64,000 bases of DNA, from NCBI RefSeq assembly GCF_002007205.1, contig NZ_LAZS01000012.1, forward strand, positions 744,001 to 808,000, given 5' to 3'. Shown here one piece after another: positions 63,620 to 64,000 of this stretch. Positions within the stretch are counted from its first letter, which is position 1; the number at the start of each line of letters is the position of its first letter. The position numbers were made by a program, and so were the translations under genes. The notes beneath the pieces were generated by a model that was not told the DNA's origin, searched no databases, and saw only the letters and a list, made by a program, of their open reading frames with translations. Source of the stretch: Ensifer adhaerens (GTDB lineage Bacteria > Pseudomonadota > Alphaproteobacteria > Rhizobiales > Rhizobiaceae).

Positions 63620-64000
63620 ATGATGTTCATCGGAAAGTCCGCTGCCCGATCGATGACTTCAGCACTTGCCGCCCTTCTCATGCTTGGCCACACCACTGCC
63701 GAAGCCTGCACTCGGCTCGTCTATCTCGGCCCGAACGACAGCGTCATCACCGCCCGCTCCATGGATTGGAAAAGCGACGTCGCGACCAATCTCTGGGTCT
63801 TGCCGCGCGGCATCGAGCGAACCGGCCAGGCAGGGCCGAATTCGTTCAAGTGGACGGCGAAATACGGCAGCGTGGTCGCGACCGGATACGACGTCTCCAC
63901 CACCGACGGCGTCAACGAGGCGGGTCTCAATGCCAATCTGCTCTGGCTGGTCGAATCCGAGTATCCCAAGTTCGATGACAAATCGAAGCCGGGCCTGACG
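63620..64000 (+). CDS. Choloylglycine hydrolase/penicillin V acylase-family enzyme, 5' part
   Basis: 127 codons are present before the window edge. A signal peptide ends TTAEA and is followed by Cys30, the N-terminal nucleophile of the family (ACTRLVYLGPND), then ITARSMDWK, with the conserved Arg and Asp, and DGVNEAGLNANLLWL. Such periplasmic Ntn-hydrolases cleave bile-salt amides, penicillin V or acyl-homoserine lactones. An aaggag site precedes the ATG at 63,620 (an ATG three bases later is equally possible). Confidence 0.88.
   Translation, partial: MMFIGKSAARSMTSALAALLMLGHTTAEACTRLVYLGPNDSVITARSMDWKSDVATNLWVLPRGIERTGQAGPNSFKWTAKYGSVVATGYDVSTTDGVNEAGLNANLLWLVESEYPKFDDKSKPGLT

Noticed and set aside
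1-64000. tRNA and rRNA genes
   Set aside because: No tRNA cloverleaf or rRNA sequence was noticed by eye; a covariance-model scan would be needed to exclude small RNA genes.

Overview
The window looks like a large secondary replicon or integrated plasmid of a Rhizobiaceae alphaproteobacterium (Rhizobium/Agrobacterium/Ensifer-like). The evidence is the high G+C coding style and a conjugation system laid out as in Ti and Sym plasmids: traI-trb plus traR, and traAFBH divergent from traCDG around an oriT. There are also a repA remnant and RepABC-type parS palindromes. No species can be named from the sequence alone.

Positions 1-22,670 carry ordinary accessory metabolism and transport. In order there are a LysR/short-chain dehydrogenase pair, a FecI-FecR-TonB receptor iron or heme uptake unit, a DHA2 drug exporter, a ParDE toxin-antitoxin pair, a LysR gene with a succinate-semialdehyde-type dehydrogenase, a two-gene RND efflux system, a GST, and a four-gene sugar ABC importer divergent from a LacI repressor with a palindromic operator between them.

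Positions 22,670-35,600 are plasmid backbone. An IS21-like element end cuts off the first ~77 codons of a RepABC-type repA. Upstream of that fragment lie about 1.3 kb without genes, holding an array of nine parS-like 16-bp palindromes in degenerate ~146-bp units. Then comes the complete quorum-sensing conjugation operon traI-trbBCDEJLFGHI (no trbK found), and a convergent traR.

Positions 35,670-49,800 are a cargo island between the trb and tra halves. Two divergent OmpR-type regulators have degenerate receiver domains. With them are an amidohydrolase, an MmgE/PrpD protein, an ornithine-cyclodeaminase-like protein, a HigBA module, two XRE regulators, a TauD dioxygenase/RraA-like/nitrilase operon, and a polyamine/opine-type ABC importer. 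I infer a catabolic pathway for a nitrogenous small molecule, placed as opine catabolism is on Ti plasmids. The substrate is unknown.

Positions 49,800-60,850 are the DNA-processing half of conjugation (traH, traB, traF, traA, oriT, traC, traD, traG) with typical plasmid companions (WGR, DUF736, DUF932 proteins and a 66-residue protein). A second IS21-like end lies at about 61,250-61,290. Beyond it are a DUF4143 ATPase, an outer-membrane beta-barrel protein and the start of a choloylglycine-hydrolase-family enzyme cut by the window edge.

The most notable observation is a conjugative plasmid backbone whose repABC genes have been reduced to a repA stump at an IS end, while a large parS array with several perfect copies survives beside traI.
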